64,000 bases of DNA from contig JAJYRF010000001.1 in assembly GCA_021794255.1 (NCBI GenBank), forward strand, positions 1 through 64,000, in the 5' to 3' direction. The notes under the pieces were generated by a model. It ran no database searches and was not told the DNA's origin. It worked only from the letters and a program-made list of their open reading frames with translations. Position 1 is the stretch's first letter, and each line of letters starts with the position of its first letter. Shown here piece by piece: positions 16,897 to 25,834 of the stretch. The translations under genes and the position numbers were made by a program. This stretch comes from a bacterium. Lineage in GTDB: Bacteria > SZUA-79 > Acidulodesulfobacterales > Acidulodesulfobacteraceae.

Positions 16897-18054
16897 ATGT
16901 ATAAAAATATCAACAATATAAAAAATGGGAATAAATTAAATACTTATGGTAAATATTACGATAAGTATAATTATATATTTAATTTTAAAAAATATTTTCT
17001 TTATCAGTCAAAATATTTATTAAAATTTTATTTGATTGCAATTTTTCTGATGTTTTTTTCTTTGAGTTTTATTAACTTTCTATTGGTAGGCATTTCAAAT
17101 GCTTATGCCTACAATTTAAATAATTCCGTTAAAATAACATCGGTGCACACCAACTATTATAATAATACAATTAATATTTATACAATAGGAAAACCTTTTT
17201 ATAAAGGCTATTTATTCAAAAAAGGACAGGATAATTTTTTTATTGCTGCATTCGGTCATGCCGTGCTTTACGGAAATGCCGGCAGGGCAAGCAGACCTTT
17301 CGGAGATATTTTCAGTGTTTTATATGCTCAATTTGCTACAAATCCGTATGTTGTTCATATTGTCGTCAAAGAAAAATTACTTGAAAAATTACCGATGAAG
17401 ACAATTATCATCGGTAATAATAAATATGACACTATAATTTACGGATCAGGCAAGATAAAAACTTTTAAGAATGTTATTCCTCAGCTCAAAAAATACAATT
17501 ACCAAAAACCTGTTTTTAATGTTTTTATTGATGCAGGTCACGGCGGAAGCGACCCCGGAGGCATTGGTCCCATGGGTTTGCCGGAAGCCTTTGTTAATTT
17601 AAGCATTGCTTTAAAACTTCAAAGGTTATTGAATGCAAGAGGTATTAAAACCGAGATAGACAGAACGTCTAATGTTGACGTTAGTTTGCAGCAGCGTGTA
17701 AATGAGGCTAATCACAGCGGCGCAAATCTTTTTGTCGGATTATATTGCAATTCAGCGGTGGTGCCGTATCTTTACGGAACGACTACTTATTATTTTCATA
17801 AAGATTCGTATCTTTTTGCAAAATTTTTGAACGATTATGTGTCAAAACATTTAAAGCTTAAAAATGACGGCACTGTTATGGATGATTTGTATGTAATAAG
17901 ATTTACAAAAATGCCTGCGGTATTAATAGAATATGCTTATATATCTAATCCTTTAGAGGAACATCTTATTGCTTCCTCAACATTCAGGCAATTATTGGCA
18001 GATGCTATTTCAAATGCAATATATCAATATTATATCGCAGATAAAAGATATTGA
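16897..18054 (+). CDS. AmiC-like N-acetylmuramoyl-L-alanine amidase, zinc ligand His replaced by Tyr
   Basis: A 385-residue protein with an N-terminal membrane or signal segment (about 41-72), an AMIN-like beta region (about 77-190) and a C-terminal Amidase_3 domain (about 207-380). Such enzymes cleave the bond between muramic acid and the stem peptide at division. H215 (DAGHGG), E230 and the general-acid region E345 (VLIEYAYISNP) are conserved. The usual third zinc ligand in the SIHANS motif is Y283 here (GLYCNS). It could be a degenerate, peptidoglycan-binding or regulatory form. The gene sits between hisB and hisH, unrelated in function. Confidence 0.88.
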   Translation: MYKNINNIKNGNKLNTYGKYYDKYNYIFNFKKYFLYQSKYLLKFYLIAIFLMFFSLSFINFLLVGISNAYAYNLNNSVKITSVHTNYYNNTINIYTIGKPFYKGYLFKKGQDNFFIAAFGHAVLYGNAGRASRPFGDIFSVLYAQFATNPYVVHIVVKEKLLEKLPMKTIIIGNNKYDTIIYGSGKIKTFKNVIPQLKKYNYQKPVFNVFIDAGHGGSDPGGIGPMGLPEAFVNLSIALKLQRLLNARGIKTEIDRTSNVDVSLQQRVNEANHSGANLFVGLYCNSAVVPYLYGTTTYYFHKDSYLFAKFLNDYVSKHLKLKNDGTVMDDLYVIRFTKMPAVLIEYAYISNPLEEHLIASSTFRQLLADAISNAIYQYYIADKRY

Positions 18055-18230
18055 TAAAAATATTAATATTAAAAAATATATTAAATAAGAATGATATACG
18101 ATGAGTAACTCAAATAGATGTTATAAATTATTAAATATGCCTGATACAATATTAAATATTTGCATTGCATATTTATGTATTATTCACATAATTTAAAGGC
18201 GAAATAATAAATCTGTATATTATTTATTAA

Positions 18231-18260
18231 AGCCGGATTCCCGCGAAGGCGGGAATGGCT
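18231..18260. repeat. REP-like palindrome (ATTCCCGC...GCGGGAAT)
   Basis: A GC-rich hairpin in an AT-rich spacer: AGCC-ATTCCCGC pairs with GCGGGAAT-GGCT around a GAAG loop, with a two-base bulge. The ATTCCC(N8)GGGAAT core resembles dispersed repeats such as neisserial dRS3, and related sequences are common in many proteobacterial genomes. An in-frame ATG for hisH (18255) lies inside it, which argues for the later hisH start. Confidence 0.8.
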
Positions 18261-18278
18261 ATAAAAAATTCAAATATT

Positions 18279-18917
18279 ATGTATAATAATAGAGATAATA
18301 CTAAAATAGTTATTATAGATTACGGGATGGGTAATCTTAATAATGTAAAAAATTCATTTAATAAAATAGGATTTAATTCTGTTATAGCTGACGATTTTCA
18401 TGAAATAGAAAAGGCGACGCATCTTATATTACCTGGAGTAGGAGGCTTTAAAGATGCAATGAAAGAACTAAAAAAAAAAGATTTAATACAGCCTATCAAA
18501 GATGCTATAGCAAATTATGAATTTGTTTCATTTCTTGGAATATGTTTAGGCATGCAGCTTTTGTTTGAAAGTTCTGAAGAATTTGGCGAGACCGAAGGGC
18601 TTGGAATACTTAAAGGGAAAGTTATTAAATTTAATGAAAATATTGTTCCTATAATACCGCATGTGGGCTGGAATGATATTAATATTAAAAAAAACGAAGA
18701 AATAAAGGAATTTAAAAATATAAAAAATAACAGTTTTTTTTATTTTCTGCATTCTTATTACTGTAAACCGGATGATGATACTATTACTGCCGCTTCTTGT
18801 TTTTATTATGAAACATTTGCCGCATGCGTAAAAAAAGACAATATTTTTGCATGCCAATTTCATCCTGAAAAAAGCCATGATGCAGGATTAACATTATTAA
18901 AAAATTTTGTATCTTGA
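18279..18917 (+). CDS. hisH: Imidazole glycerol phosphate synthase glutaminase subunit
   Basis: HisH hydrolyses glutamine and channels ammonia to HisF. The triad glutaminase features are the nucleophile Cys in FLGICLGMQLLFE, plus FHPEKSHD near the end, and the oxyanion region ILPGVGGF. I chose the ATG at 18279 because the upstream one at 18255 lies within a REP-like repeat and adds eight residues not seen in the family. No ribosome-binding site helps. hisA and hisF follow. Confidence 0.94.
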   Translation: MYNNRDNTKIVIIDYGMGNLNNVKNSFNKIGFNSVIADDFHEIEKATHLILPGVGGFKDAMKELKKKDLIQPIKDAIANYEFVSFLGICLGMQLLFESSEEFGETEGLGILKGKVIKFNENIVPIIPHVGWNDINIKKNEEIKEFKNIKNNSFFYFLHSYYCKPDDDTITAASCFYYETFAACVKKDNIFACQFHPEKSHDAGLTLLKNFVS

Positions 18918-19010
18918 TTTATTAAGATTTATTAAACAAAAATACAATAAAACAATACATAAAACAATAAGATAAAACATTAAATTAATTATTCTAAATA
19001 TTTTAAAAAT

Positions 19011-19799
19011 ATGATTATTATACCTGCCGTAGATATTTTAGGTTCAAAATGCGTAAGGCTTACAAAAGGAGATTACAAAGATAAAAAAAATTACGAATTG
19101 ACGCCTTTAGAAGCTGCTTTAAATTGGCAGAATAAAGGAGCAGAGAGACTTCATATAGTTGATCTTGACGGCGCAAAATCCGGAAAACCAGAAAATTTTG
19201 ATGTAATTAAAGAGATTGTTAAATCCGTTAATATACCCGTCGAAATAGGCGGCGGTTTAAGAGATGACGAGACGATAGACGGTTATTTTAATATCGGCGT
19301 TTCATATGTCATTATGGGGTCTGTTCTTTTTAAAAATATTAACAGCATTTCAAAATCTATTGCAAAATATGCAGGGAAAATAATTGCAGGACTTGATTTG
19401 ATTGACGGAAAAATTGCATTATCCGGCTGGACGGAAAAGATAGATGTTAATTTTTACGATGCCGTGAATAAATTATATAATAACTATGGAATTAATCAAT
19501 TTATTTTTACAGATATTAACAGAGACGGAATGTTGAAAGGACCAAATATTGATTTTATAAAAGAATGTTCAGATATATGTAAAAATGCGCAAAAAATAAA
19601 AAATAATGCAAGTAATTTATATAACGCAAACAATAATATTAATGATATTCAATTTATAGCTTCAGGAGGAATATCGGGGATTGTCGATGTTATACGATTA
19701 AGAGATTTATATTTAGATAATATGTTGGGTATAATAACAGGGAAAGCTTTATATGACGGCAGGCTTGATTTAAAAGAATCAATTATAGTGTTGCAATAA
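19011..19799 (+). CDS. hisA: ProFAR isomerase
   Basis: HisA is a TIM barrel that isomerises the 5'-ProFAR intermediate to PRFAR. D8 in IIPAVDILGSKCVRL and the second catalytic Asp in FTDINRDGMLKGPN identify it, and GGGLRDDETI is the phosphate loop. About 20 extra Asn/Lys residues (KIKNNASNLYNANNNIND) precede the IASGGI strand, another example of the Asn-rich loop expansion seen in this window. Confidence 0.95.
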   Translation: MIIIPAVDILGSKCVRLTKGDYKDKKNYELTPLEAALNWQNKGAERLHIVDLDGAKSGKPENFDVIKEIVKSVNIPVEIGGGLRDDETIDGYFNIGVSYVIMGSVLFKNINSISKSIAKYAGKIIAGLDLIDGKIALSGWTEKIDVNFYDAVNKLYNNYGINQFIFTDINRDGMLKGPNIDFIKECSDICKNAQKIKNNASNLYNANNNINDIQFIASGGISGIVDVIRLRDLYLDNMLGIITGKALYDGRLDLKESIIVLQ

Positions 19800-19921
19800 G
19801 CAAATAATTAGGAAATAATAGAATGAATAATTTAAAAAAAAATAGCAACAAATTTAACATAAATCCAAATTAGTTAAATATTAGTTAAATTATTTTTTAT
19901 TTTATAATTATTATTTTAAAA

Positions 19922-20677
19922 ATGTTAGCAAAAAGAATTATCCCGTGTCTTGATATTAAAGAAAACAAAGTTGTAAAGGGCATCAATTTTGAGTCTATAA
20001 AATCGGCAGGCGATCCAGTTGAGCTTGCAGTTTCTTATAACGATGACCTTGCCGACGAATTGATGTTTCTTGATATTACCGCTTCGTTTGAGAAAAGGAA
20101 AACATTGATAGAATTAGTAAAAGAAATTTCAAAAAATATTTTTATTCCTTTTAGCGTAGGCGGCGGCATATCCGATATAAATGACATCAGGAATCTTTTA
20201 AACAGCGGAGCCGATAAAATATCAATTAATACTTCGGCAGTTTTAAATCCTGATTTTATTGACGAAGCTGCCAAAAAATTCGGGTCTTCTACGATAGTCA
20301 TTGCATTAGACGTAAAAAATATAGACGGCAAGTATTGCGTTTTTACGCATGGAGGCAGGAAAAACACAGGTATTGATGCAATAAACTGGTCAAAAGAAGT
20401 TTACAGCAGGGGAGCTGGAGAAATTTTGCTTACAAGTATGGATATGGACGGAACTAAGAAAGGTTATGACATAAAATTAACAAATCTTGTTGCCCAAAAT
20501 GTTAAAATTCCTGTTATAGCTTCAGGCGGAGCAAGCTGCGCCAAGGATTTTGAAGATGTTTTTAACGAAGGGCATGCAAGCGCCGCTCTTGCAGCATCAA
20601 TTTTTCATTACAAAGAAACTAATATTACAGCTATTAAAAACTATCTCATATCGCATGGGATAAACGTAAGAATTTAA
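19922..20677 (+). CDS. hisF: Imidazole glycerol phosphate synthase cyclase subunit
   Basis: HisF uses ammonia from HisH to form imidazole glycerol phosphate and AICAR. The 251-residue TIM barrel has catalytic D11 in IIPCLDIKENKVVKG, the phosphate loops VGGGI and ASGGAS, and the second Asp in TSMDMDGTKKGYD. It has the normal family length with no insertions, unlike its neighbours. A 122-base AT-rich spacer separates it from hisA. Confidence 0.96.
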   Translation: MLAKRIIPCLDIKENKVVKGINFESIKSAGDPVELAVSYNDDLADELMFLDITASFEKRKTLIELVKEISKNIFIPFSVGGGISDINDIRNLLNSGADKISINTSAVLNPDFIDEAAKKFGSSTIVIALDVKNIDGKYCVFTHGGRKNTGIDAINWSKEVYSRGAGEILLTSMDMDGTKKGYDIKLTNLVAQNVKIPVIASGGASCAKDFEDVFNEGHASAALAASIFHYKETNITAIKNYLISHGINVRI

Positions 20678-20761
20678 AAAAATGCTTTTAACTAAAATAA
20701 TTGCAATATAATTTAAGATATAATTTTTAATTTAATTAAAATTGATTATGATGAAAAAATC

Positions 20762-21544
20762 ATGATGAAAGAAATAAATAATTTTGCGGATTCTATTGAT
20801 TTTTCAAAATTGAATGGGCTTGTGCCTGCGGTAGCGCAGGATTATTATTCTAAAGAAGTGCTTATGCTTGCTTTTATGAATAAAGAATCGCTTAAAAAAA
20901 CATTAGAAACGGGTTATGTGCATTATTATTCCCGTTCCCGCAGGCAATTATGGAAAAAAGGCGAAACATCGGGACACATTCAGGAAATAAAAGAAATATT
21001 TTATGACTGCGATAGCGACAGTATTCTTCTAAAAATTATACAAATAGGCGATGCCTGCCATACAGGACATAAGACTTGTTTTTATTCAAAATTAGATAAT
21101 AGTTTAATAAAGTTTAATAACAACAAAGACAAAAAAGACAAAAATATTAATAATGAAGATATAAATCAAGATATTGAAGATACAACAGATACAAAAAATA
21201 TAAAAGATAGCGAATTTAATAAAGAAAAATTTTATTCATTAAAATTAATATTTGATTTGATTAAAAGCAGAAAAATATCAGATCCTGAAAAATCCTATGC
21301 GGCAAAGCTTATAAATGCAGGTTTGGAAAAAATTGGCAAAAAATTGCAGGAAGAATCTCTTGAATTGATTATAGCAGGTTTTAATAAAGAAAAGCAGGGT
21401 ATTATTTATGAAGCTGCCGATTTGCTATTTTTTTTTATGGTGCTTTTAGTTTATCTTGATATTGATATAAATGATGTAATAATAGAATTAAAAAAAAGAG
21501 AAGGTATATCCGGTATTGACGAAAAAAACTCAAGGAAGATATAA
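20762..21544 (+). CDS. hisIE: Bifunctional PR-AMP cyclohydrolase / PR-ATP pyrophosphatase
   Basis: The two enzymes that follow HisG are fused. HisI occupies about 1-115, with the zinc and metal motifs DCDSDS and [12 protein letters not shown]. HisE occupies about 160-258, with [14 protein letters not shown] and [14 protein letters not shown]. The linker between them (about 118-155) is Asn/Asp/Lys-rich and low in complexity, longer than usual. This completes the histidine block. Confidence 0.95.
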   Translation: MMKEINNFADSIDFSKLNGLVPAVAQDYYSKEVLMLAFMNKESLKKTLETGYVHYYSRSRRQLWKKGETSGHIQEIKEIFYDCDSDSILLKIIQIGDACHTGHKTCFYSKLDNSLIKFNNNKDKKDKNINNEDINQDIEDTTDTKNIKDSEFNKEKFYSLKLIFDLIKSRKISDPEKSYAAKLINAGLEKIGKKLQEESLELIIAGFNKEKQGIIYEAADLLFFFMVLLVYLDIDINDVIIELKKREGISGIDEKNSRKI

Positions 21545-21657
21545 AAATTATATTAAAATATTCCAATATTTATATTTTAAATTATAATTATATATGATAG
21601 TATAAAAAAATAATATCAAATAATATTATGATAAACTAATTTTAATGAGGTTAATTT

Positions 21658-22503
21658 ATGTATGAAATTATTGAAAATAAAAGTATAGGAGAAGGGGTTA
21701 ATGTTTATAAAATAAATGCTCCTGATATTGCAGCCAAAGCATTGCCGGGACAATTTATTATTCTTCGCGTCCATAAAAAAGGAGAACGTATTCCTATAAC
21801 CATTGCAGATACCGATAAAAATTCCGGATATATTACAATACTTGTTCAAACATTAGGCAAAACAACGCATTTATTAAGTGAAGTTAGAGAGGGAGAAAAA
21901 TTAACCGATGTTGTAGGACCGTTAGGCATACCTTCCGAAATTGAAAACTTCGGTACGGTAGTTTGTATCGGAGGGGGGTTTGGTATTGCCGCCGTCCATC
22001 CTATTGCTAACGCTCTAAAAGATGCAGGCAATTATGTTATTTCTATAACAGGAGCAAGAAGGAAAGACCTTCTGCTGATGGAAAACGAAATGAGGAATGC
22101 AAGCTCAGAGCTTTTAATAGCAACTGATGACGGCAGTTACGGAACAAAAGGATTTGTTACCGATATATTAAAAAAATTAATAGTTGACGATAAAAAAAAT
22201 ATTAACAGAGTTATAGCAATAGGTCCCGTTCCTATGATGAAGGCGGTTAGCGATTTTACTAAAAAATATGATATAAAAACTATTGTAAGCTTGAATCCGA
22301 TTATGATTGACGGAACAGGAATGTGCGGAGCTTGCAGAGTCATAGTAGGCGGGAAAACAAAATTTGCATGTGTTGACGGTCCTGATTTTGACGCGCATCA
22401 AGTTGATTTTGAGAATTTAGTCAACAGGCAGAGATTTTACAAAAATGAAGAAAAAATATCTTATGAATGTCATCAAAAAGAGCATCATAAAGAACGGCAA
22501 TAA
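21658..22503 (+). CDS. nfnA: NADH-dependent ferredoxin:NADP+ oxidoreductase subunit A (NfnA/SudB-like)
   Basis: A 281-residue flavoprotein of the ferredoxin-NADP reductase superfamily. The N-terminal FAD domain has RIPITIADTD, and the NAD domain has CIGGGFGIAAVHPIA. A C-terminal [2Fe-2S] cysteine set is seen in MCGACRV and FACVDGPDFDAHQVDF. With the following NfnB-type gene it should form a bifurcating transhydrogenase linking NADH, NADPH and ferredoxin. Close relatives are also called sulfide dehydrogenase SudB. GAGG precedes the ATG. Confidence 0.9.
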   Translation: MYEIIENKSIGEGVNVYKINAPDIAAKALPGQFIILRVHKKGERIPITIADTDKNSGYITILVQTLGKTTHLLSEVREGEKLTDVVGPLGIPSEIENFGTVVCIGGGFGIAAVHPIANALKDAGNYVISITGARRKDLLLMENEMRNASSELLIATDDGSYGTKGFVTDILKKLIVDDKKNINRVIAIGPVPMMKAVSDFTKKYDIKTIVSLNPIMIDGTGMCGACRVIVGGKTKFACVDGPDFDAHQVDFENLVNRQRFYKNEEKISYECHQKEHHKERQ

Positions 22504-22749
22504 TAAAAATAATCAGTATTTATTGTAATTATATATAATTTATGAAAATTATTTTACAATATTTAATTACAGTTATTTAAGATTAATATATAAAATATAT
22601 AAAAGCATTAAAAATTAAAATGTTATTATTTTGTTTAAATAAATCTAAGAAACTTAATTCAATTATTATGAAGGAGAAAAAGTTGATCCTTATATTTATA
22701 TTCTAAACTCAAAATATACATTAAATTATAAGGCAGCTAAAATTAAAAT

Positions 22750-24198
22750 ATGGAAAATAAAAATAAAGAGCACACACTACTTGGCACCAAAGACAGACTG
22801 AAAATAAAACGCCATGATATGCCGGCTAAAAATCCTGAAGAAAGAATACAAAATTTTAAAGAGGTTGCTATCGGATATTCAATTGAAGATGCAATTGAAG
22901 AAGCAAAAAGATGTATTGATTGCAAAGTTCCGTATTGCATACAGGGATGTCCTGTAAGCATTGACATCCCTGCTTTTATAAAATTAATAGAAAAAGGTGA
23001 TTTTCTTGGCGCTGCAAAGAAAATTAGAGAAAAAAGCTCTTTACCGGCTATATGTGGCAGAGTCTGTCCTCAGGAGGACCAGTGCGAAAAAGTTTGCACT
23101 ATAGGAAAAAGAAAAGATTCAACTTCCGTTGCTATAGGTTATTTAGAAAGATTTGCGGCGGATTATGAGGCTGAACATGGCAAAAAAAATAATTTGCAAT
23201 GTAAAAATTTATATGATAAAAAAATTGCAATAGTCGGCGCCGGACCATCGGGACTGGCAACGGCGGGAGAATTACAGCAAAAAGGCTATCAGGTATCAAT
23301 ATTTGAAGCTTTACATGAAGTAGGCGGCGTTTTAATATACGGAGTCCCTGAGTTCAGACTTCCTAAATCTATTCTTTTAAGAGAAGTTCAGATTTTGAAG
23401 GATATGGGAGTAGAAATATTCACTAATGTTGTTATTGGAAAGACAATTACCGTAGATGAACTTTTAAATGCAAGAGGTTTTAGCGCCGTTTTTATCGGAA
23501 CAGGGGCGGGAACCCCTAAATTCTTGAATATTCAGGGAGAGGAACTAAACGGGATTTATTCTGCCAATGAGTTTCTTACCAGAATAAATCTTATGCGCGC
23601 ATATAATATGAATGAATACGATACTCCGATGAAATGCGGAAAAACATTAGTGGTTTTCGGTGCAGGCAATACTGCAATGGATGCGGTTCGTACAGGACTT
23701 AGATTAGGTTATAGCGATGCAAGAATATTTTATAGAAGGTCCCGCAATGAAATGACTGCCAGAATTGACGAAATACATCATGCGGAGGAGGAAGGGATAA
23801 AATTTGAATTTTTAATAAATCCTATAAGATTTATAGGCGATGAAAAGCAGGATATTAAACAAGTAGAATGCCAAAGAATGGAATTAGGGGAACCTGATGA
23901 AAGCGGACGCAAAAGACCCATACCGATTAAAGGGTCTGAATTTATTACCGATATTGATGCCGCAGTTATTGCTATAGGAACTAACGTAAATCCTATCGTG
24001 CCTTCAAGTACTCCCGGTATGAATTTAAATAAATGGGGATATATTATAGCAGATGAAAAGACTGGGAAGACTACAAAAAAGGGTGTTTTTGCAGGAGGAG
24101 ATATAGTAACCGGCGCAGCAACCGTTATTCTTGCAATGGGCGCGGGGAAAAATGCCGCCGAAGCTATAGACGAGTATTTAAAAACAGGTATTTTTTAA
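22750..24198 (+). CDS. nfnB: NfnB/SudA-like subunit (glutamate synthase small-subunit family)
   Basis: A 482-residue flavoprotein with an N-terminal cysteine-rich Fe-S domain (RCIDCKVPYCIQGCP and CGRVCPQEDQCEKVC) and two dinucleotide folds: FAD loop VGAGPSGLATAGE and NAD(P) loop FGAGNTAMDAVRTG. It lacks a partner GltB large subunit nearby. Pairing with the NfnA-type gene 246 bases upstream indicates the NADH-dependent ferredoxin:NADP oxidoreductase rather than glutamate synthase. The spacer between them is AT-rich and has no clear signal. Confidence 0.88.
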   Translation: MENKNKEHTLLGTKDRLKIKRHDMPAKNPEERIQNFKEVAIGYSIEDAIEEAKRCIDCKVPYCIQGCPVSIDIPAFIKLIEKGDFLGAAKKIREKSSLPAICGRVCPQEDQCEKVCTIGKRKDSTSVAIGYLERFAADYEAEHGKKNNLQCKNLYDKKIAIVGAGPSGLATAGELQQKGYQVSIFEALHEVGGVLIYGVPEFRLPKSILLREVQILKDMGVEIFTNVVIGKTITVDELLNARGFSAVFIGTGAGTPKFLNIQGEELNGIYSANEFLTRINLMRAYNMNEYDTPMKCGKTLVVFGAGNTAMDAVRTGLRLGYSDARIFYRRSRNEMTARIDEIHHAEEEGIKFEFLINPIRFIGDEKQDIKQVECQRMELGEPDESGRKRPIPIKGSEFITDIDAAVIAIGTNVNPIVPSSTPGMNLNKWGYIIADEKTGKTTKKGVFAGGDIVTGAATVILAMGAGKNAAEAIDEYLKTGIF

Positions 24199-24359
24199 AG
24201 TTATTTATTTGTAGACATTATAATTATAATAGTTTACGACAAAATATAAAATTAATTAGACAAAATAAAATTAATATGATATAAATATAAACCATAAAAT
24301 AAAAGTCGATAAAATCCACACTCCTGATATTGTTATTTTTGAATACGATGACTTTTAAT

Positions 24360-24490
24360 GTGGTTACTTTTTTTTGTGGTTACTTTTATAGCTTTTGTGG
24401 TTACTTTTATAGCTTTTGTGGTTACTTTTATAGCTTTTTTTGTGGTTACTTTTATAGCTTTTGTGGTTACTTTTTTTTGTGGTTACTTTT
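24360..24490. repeat. Interspersed array of seven GTGGTTACTTTT units
   Basis: The 12-base core GTGGTTACTTTT begins at 24360, 24376, 24397, 24418, 24442, 24463 and 24479. The start-to-start spacings are 16, 21, 21, 24, 21 and 16, a symmetrical series made by presence or absence of ATAGCTTTT and extra T. It lies between nfnB and the tRNA-Leu promoter. The rest of the 24199-24540 gap is AT-rich and empty. It might be a protein-binding array or slippage product. Confidence 0.88.
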
Positions 24491-24540
24491 ATAGCTTTTT
24501 AGATATTTTTATTTATAATTAAAATTATTTATTTATCTGT

Positions 24541-24569
24541 TTGATGTAATATCATTAATTTATTATACT
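24541..24569 (+). promoter_or_regulatory. Sigma70-type promoter of tRNA-Leu
   Basis: A TTGATG -35 box and TATACT -10 box are separated by exactly 17 bases, about 30 bases before the mature tRNA end. The match to consensus is close for so AT-rich a region and the placement is right for a tRNA gene. Confidence 0.65.
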
Positions 24570-24598
24570 CTTTTTTATATTATTTAGTACTTAAAACT

Positions 24599-24686
24599 GC
24601 CGGGGTGGCGGAAGTGGTAGACGCAAGGGACTTAAAATCCCTCGGAACTTAGTTCCGTGCCGGTTCGATTCCGGCCCTCGGCACCA
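24599..24686 (+). tRNA. tRNA-Leu (anticodon TAA)
   Basis: The 88-base sequence folds as a class II tRNA. The acceptor stem is GCCGGGG with CCTCGGC, followed by A and an encoded CCA end. The anticodon stem GGGA/TCCC carries the loop CTTAAAA with anticodon TAA at 24633-24635. A long variable arm follows (CTCGGAACTTAGTTCCG), and the T arm contains GGTTCGATTCC. It reads UUA codons, which must be very common in this AT-rich genome. Confidence 0.97.
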
Positions 24687-24710
24687 AATAAAAAAGATTA
24701 AAAGCACTAT

Positions 24711-24735
24711 TTAAAAATTTAACTCAAATTTTTAA
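24711..24735. repeat. AT hairpin after tRNA-Leu
   Basis: Ten-base perfect arms (TTAAAAATTT and AAATTTTTAA) flank a five-base loop AACTC, just before the binding-protein start codon at 24747. It could act as a weak terminator for the tRNA or lie in the leader of the next gene. Confidence 0.5.
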
Positions 24736-24746
24736 GAGATGTTATT

Positions 24747-25739
24747 ATGAACAAAAATTCACTAAAATTTTTCAAGCTTTTAGGCATTGTAATGGCTTTT
24801 GTTTTTGTAATTTCTATGACAATGTCCGAGAGTTCATTTGCTATAGGGATTAGACGGATATTTCCCCCATGGTGTAAACAAGGCGATCCTGCGCTTCATC
24901 AAGGATATGTATTTAATGCAATAACAGTTGACAATAATCCTGATTATCATGGTAACATTACCACTGTCACATTACACCCAAAATCCAGTTTAGTGCTTTA
25001 TATCGGAGGAAATATTTTCTTCGTTGTTCCACGTTTAGTTAAAGCATTTCTAAAAGAATATCCAAATATTAAACATGTATTTTATATTACTATTCCTCCC
25101 GGAATCTTGATTAGAATGTGGAAACACGGGGATACGATTACACTGGGCAATTTAACTATGCACGTTGTTCCTGATGTATATATGTCCGGAGCAAAAAAAA
25201 TAAATTATACCAATAAAATAGGTATGACTGTGGGTAAGAAAGTAACTTATGTTACAAATGACCTTGAAATTATGACCGATAAAGGTAATCCATATCATAT
25301 TATCGGTTTAAAAAGCTTTTTTAACCCAAAATTAACTTTATCTATGCCAAATCCTGAATGGGAAGGAATTGCAAGACAAATTAAAGCCTCCTTAATAAAA
25401 GCCGGTGGTAAAAAGTTAGAACAGGCTGTTTATAACTATGGAGTTAAATCTGGAAGAGTATATTTAACGCATATTCATCATCGTCAGACTCCGATAAGAA
25501 TAATGCAGCATAAATCCGATGCCGGAGTAAATTGGTTTTCTGAAGTAAAATTTCAGGAAATGATAGGTAATCCTATAACAGGAGTTAAAATTCCTGCTAA
25601 TCAAAATACAACCGCTCTTTATGGCGCAGCTATGACAAAAGGCGCTCCAAACCCTGTTGCTGCCAAAGAATGGTTAAATTTCTTGAAAACAAAAACAAGT
25701 TTAAAAATATTTGAAAGATACGGTTTTAAAGCTCCTTAA
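24747..25739 (+). CDS. Periplasmic type II substrate-binding protein (molybdate/anion-type)
   Basis: A 330-residue secreted protein with a Sec signal (hydrophobic 11-25, likely cut after SSFA near 32). The body has the features of ModA-like type II binding proteins, such as TLSMPNPEWEGIARQIKASL. Its C-terminal block NPVAAKEWLNFLKTKTS followed by FERYGF is the hallmark end of that family. The ligand cannot be read from sequence; molybdate, tungstate, sulfate or an organic anion are possible. No permease or ATPase gene is adjacent, so it is an orphan component. A thiosulfate oxidoreductase (DoxDA) lies downstream, which may hint at a sulfur oxyanion ligand, but this is speculative. Confidence 0.65.
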   Translation: MNKNSLKFFKLLGIVMAFVFVISMTMSESSFAIGIRRIFPPWCKQGDPALHQGYVFNAITVDNNPDYHGNITTVTLHPKSSLVLYIGGNIFFVVPRLVKAFLKEYPNIKHVFYITIPPGILIRMWKHGDTITLGNLTMHVVPDVYMSGAKKINYTNKIGMTVGKKVTYVTNDLEIMTDKGNPYHIIGLKSFFNPKLTLSMPNPEWEGIARQIKASLIKAGGKKLEQAVYNYGVKSGRVYLTHIHHRQTPIRIMQHKSDAGVNWFSEVKFQEMIGNPITGVKIPANQNTTALYGAAMTKGAPNPVAAKEWLNFLKTKTSLKIFERYGFKAP

Positions 25740-25834
25740 TATTATTGTATAGTAGAATTTAATAATGTTCTTATAATATATATATCTATTATTACTTTAA
25801 TGATTTAAAATTAATCAAATTAATATTGTTAAAA

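Noticed and set aside
22668..22706. Thirteen-codon mini-ORF with an internal GGAG before nfnB
   Set aside because: Too short and of AT-rich hydrophobic composition expected by chance; no attenuator structure follows.
24360..24490. Possible CRISPR array from the regularly spaced GTGGTTACTTTT units
   Set aside because: Repeats are only 12 bases, the intervening segments are nearly identical low-complexity T-rich sequence of 4-12 bases, and no cas genes are present.
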